Shown here in pieces: positions 62,369-64,000 of a DNA stretch of 64,000 nucleotides. The DNA comes from Rurimicrobium sp040387755 (GTDB lineage Bacteria; Bacteroidota; Bacteroidia; Chitinophagales; Chitinophagaceae). A program made the translations under genes and the position numbers. Location of the stretch: NCBI GenBank assembly GCA_040387755.1, contig JAZKDB010000002.1, forward strand, positions 1,426,001 to 1,490,000, read 5' to 3'. The number at the start of each line of letters is the position of its first letter. Within the stretch, counting starts at the first letter, position 1. The notes below the pieces were generated by a model that did no database searches, had not been told where the DNA came from, and worked only from the letters and a program-made list of their open reading frames with translations.

Positions 62369-62665
62369 CTATTTAATACTCACCACTTCTATCCAACCTT
62401 CGTTTTCGTGGTACATCATACAGACAATCTGATCAGTTGCAGAGCCTGTACATTTAGAAATTTTCTTAAAACTTACTGTAACAGCTGTACCGTTGGGAAA
62501 TGGATTCGTTTTTTCGAGGTTACAGACCTGATAGTCTTTCCCATCTACACGAAGATAGCTGCCCGTGCAGTCTTTCACGACGGTCACTTTTTTTCCACTT
62601 TCTTTTTTGCAGGACATTAAAGCAAATGCTGCTATGCCTGCTGAAATAAAAAATAGTCTTTTCAT
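62369..62665 (-). CDS. small hypothetical lipoprotein (98 residues)
   Basis: It has a signal peptide and lipobox (FALMSCKKES). The mature part, about 80 residues, has four Cys (DCTG, QVCNLEK, SKCTGS, VCMMYH), which could form two disulfides, and a closing WIEVVSIK strand. It resembles small Bacteroidota envelope proteins, but I do not recognise a family. It is alone between the terminator and the PhnA-type gene. Confidence 0.6.
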   Translation of the reverse strand: MKRLFFISAGIAAFALMSCKKESGKKVTVVKDCTGSYLRVDGKDYQVCNLEKTNPFPNGTAVTVSFKKISKCTGSATDQIVCMMYHENEGWIEVVSIK

Positions 62666-62750
62666 TAGTCAGATTTTGTTTAAAATGAGGTTTATATAAT
62701 CCTGAATTAAAACAAAAACGCACTAACAACTATTTTATTGTATTTGAAAT

Positions 62751-63347
62751 TTATGTAATTATCTGAGCGCCTTGTTTGCGCACATACATCGTTTTGATCA
62801 TAATCGACTGTCCTTCAATCCTTCCTTCCACATAGCCTGTATCGTTGGGGTCCAGACGAATATTTTTCACTACAGTTCCAAGGCGGGCATTTACGGTTGA
62901 ACCTTTAACATCCAGAGATTTAATCAATACCACTGAATCTCCGTTTTCTAAAACATGTCCATTGCTGTCTTTATGCAAATCAACACTGGCATCACTTTCG
63001 TGGTCACCGGTTGCTTTTGCCCAAACCATAGTTTCGTCATCAAAGTACATCATATCAATCGCTTCTGCAGCCCAGGTTTCGTGGCGCATACGATTGAGCA
63101 TTCTCCATGCAGTCACCTGTACAGCAGGCACTTCACTCCACATTGATGTGGTCAGACAAGCCCAATGCTTTGGATCAAAATCTTCTTTTTTATCAATCTG
63201 CGCCACACATTTGGCACAGGCATAAATTTCATTGCCACGGATGTTAGACGAGGTTGGCCCTACTTCGTAAACACTAAGGTTGTTGGTGGAAGCACACAAC
63301 TCACATTGGTTGCCACTTCTTTGTTTTAAATCGTCAATTAATGCCAT
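62751..63347 (-). CDS. PhnA-family (YjdM-like) zinc-ribbon protein
   Basis: This 198-residue protein has an N-terminal zinc ribbon (CELCAST and YACAKCVAQ, two CxxC pairs) and a C-terminal SH3-like region (HVLENGDSVVLIKSLDVKGS, TVVKNIRLD), the PhnA/YjdM layout. Despite the old name, the family is not shown to act on phosphonates, and its role is unclear. The start is ATG 63347. It overlaps the upstream gene by 14 nt, so the two are probably cotranscribed. Confidence 0.88.
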   Translation of the reverse strand: MALIDDLKQRSGNQCELCASTNNLSVYEVGPTSSNIRGNEIYACAKCVAQIDKKEDFDPKHWACLTTSMWSEVPAVQVTAWRMLNRMRHETWAAEAIDMMYFDDETMVWAKATGDHESDASVDLHKDSNGHVLENGDSVVLIKSLDVKGSTVNARLGTVVKNIRLDPNDTGYVEGRIEGQSIMIKTMYVRKQGAQIIT

Positions 63348-63882
63348 TGTCTTTTTTGAGTTTGTTTTTTGTTTTAAACGGAATATCTAATTGCAATGAA
63401 ACTGTATGTTTTCCAATTCTGGAAATAGAATGATTATTTGTGGACAAACCATAACCATAAACAATATTAGCTTGTGATATTCCTAAGCCAATTTTTGGGG
63501 TTATAAGAAAATCCGAGGTAGAATTATTTTTAAAGTAACCCGTTTCAATTCCTAAACCCATTCCGTTTCCCCAAATTTCAGCACCTCCTTTCAGTCCATA
63601 AACAGGTTCAATTTCTTTCCTAAAAGAAGGAAACATACTGAACGCTATAAAAAAGGCATCACTATACATCCCGTGACCAGATCCCAAAAAATGGTCTCTT
63701 GAAATTCCAATATCAAAATAATAACTATTCTGAATTCCGTTACAAAATCGCACACCCCAATTTGTGTTATGAATATCAATTCTCTTAACCTGATTATTAA
63801 TAGAGTCGGTTTGTGTTGTTTGGGCAAACGTTTGAGCGAAACAAAACAAGCAACACATTATTAAAATCAAAAAATATTTCAT
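63334..63882 (-). CDS. hypothetical outer-membrane beta-barrel protein (182 residues)
   Basis: It has a signal peptide (about residues 1-21). The mature part shows alternating strands rich in Tyr, Gly and Phe (YGLKGGAEIWGNGMGLGIETGYF, TVSLQLDIPFK), typical of a small barrel porin or OmpW-like protein. I do not recognise the family. Its stop overlaps the start of the PhnA-type gene by 14 nt. Confidence 0.55.
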   Translation of the reverse strand: MKYFLILIMCCLFCFAQTFAQTTQTDSINNQVKRIDIHNTNWGVRFCNGIQNSYYFDIGISRDHFLGSGHGMYSDAFFIAFSMFPSFRKEIEPVYGLKGGAEIWGNGMGLGIETGYFKNNSTSDFLITPKIGLGISQANIVYGYGLSTNNHSISRIGKHTVSLQLDIPFKTKNKLKKDNGIN

Positions 63883-63891
63883 TGACTCCGA

Positions 63892-64000
63892 TTACATATT
63901 CCTTCTGTACTGTCCACCTACTTCAAACAAGGCCTGGGTAATTTGTCCCAACGAACAATACTTCACGGTTTCCATCAATTCTTCAAAGATGTTTTCGTTG
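63892..64000 (-). CDS. methylmalonyl-CoA mutase family protein (IcmF-like), C-terminal end only
   Basis: About 36 residues are visible, ending NENIFEELMETVKYCSLGQI then TQALFEVGGQYRRNM and stop. The SLGQITxALFEVGGQYRRNM ending is typical of fused isobutyryl-CoA/methylmalonyl-CoA mutases (IcmF) in this phylum. The family rearranges acyl-CoA carbon skeletons with B12. The rest lies beyond the right edge. Confidence 0.8.
   Translation of the reverse strand, partial: NENIFEELMETVKYCSLGQITQALFEVGGQYRRNM

Overview
This 64 kb window is chromosomal DNA of a member of the Bacteroidota, most likely a Chitinophagales-type organism (inference). The signs are the TAnnTTTG -7 promoter elements, type IX secretion parts (PorQ, PorP/SprF, GldM-C-like proteins, CHU_C-type secreted proteins), a TonB-dependent receptor operon, and many families largely confined to the phylum (DUF3276, DUF3822, DUF2480, DUF4249, DUF4271, DUF5689, GSCFA).

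Layout. 1-620: the end of what looks like an integrated element (HTH protein plus a truncated ORF) next to tRNA-Phe and its terminator. 0.7-37 kb: mostly core genes. These cover a nucleotidyltransferase with an LtaS-like transferase, PlsC-like acyltransferase, MtgA, acyl-CoA dehydrogenase, TruB, MATE transporter, RsmD, CoaD, AhcY, PfkB kinase, M23 peptidase, FabI, PorQ, FolD-QueE-UppP, an ACMSD-like enzyme, a TonB receptor with two DUF5689 lipoproteins, and Asd. An outer-membrane barrel gene at 28.3-29.0 kb is split by one in-frame TAA and sits between two paralogous GldM-C-like secreted proteins.

37.1-44.2 kb is accessory. It holds a hypothetical secreted protein, a small coiled-coil protein, a three-gene toxin-antitoxin-SecB-like chaperone module (40.25-41.55 kb), an IS1595-type transposase with a 47-residue companion ORF, and a one-TM protein. 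The inner part is bracketed by two arrays of a 21-bp palindrome-rich repeat pointing outward in opposite directions (39.0-39.16 and 43.44-43.67 kb). Further out lie GC-rich intergenic repeats, also inverted relative to each other. A palindrome plus -7 box occurs with identical 24-nt spacing before the toxin gene and before a 33-codon ORF at 37.35 kb.

44.2-64 kb: uvrB, then a PorP/SprF gene with two large CHU_C proteins whose last 1540 bp appear identical. These are followed by HemD-DUF4271, an Omp85-like protein, GAPDH, an M1 peptidase with a barrel-like C-terminal region, a PhnA-family protein, and the 3' end of a methylmalonyl-CoA mutase (IcmF-like) gene.

The strongest candidates for something new are the 21-bp arrays bracketing the accessory island and the chaperone-linked toxin-antitoxin operon inside it. 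All family calls are from reading motifs by eye; no database search was possible.
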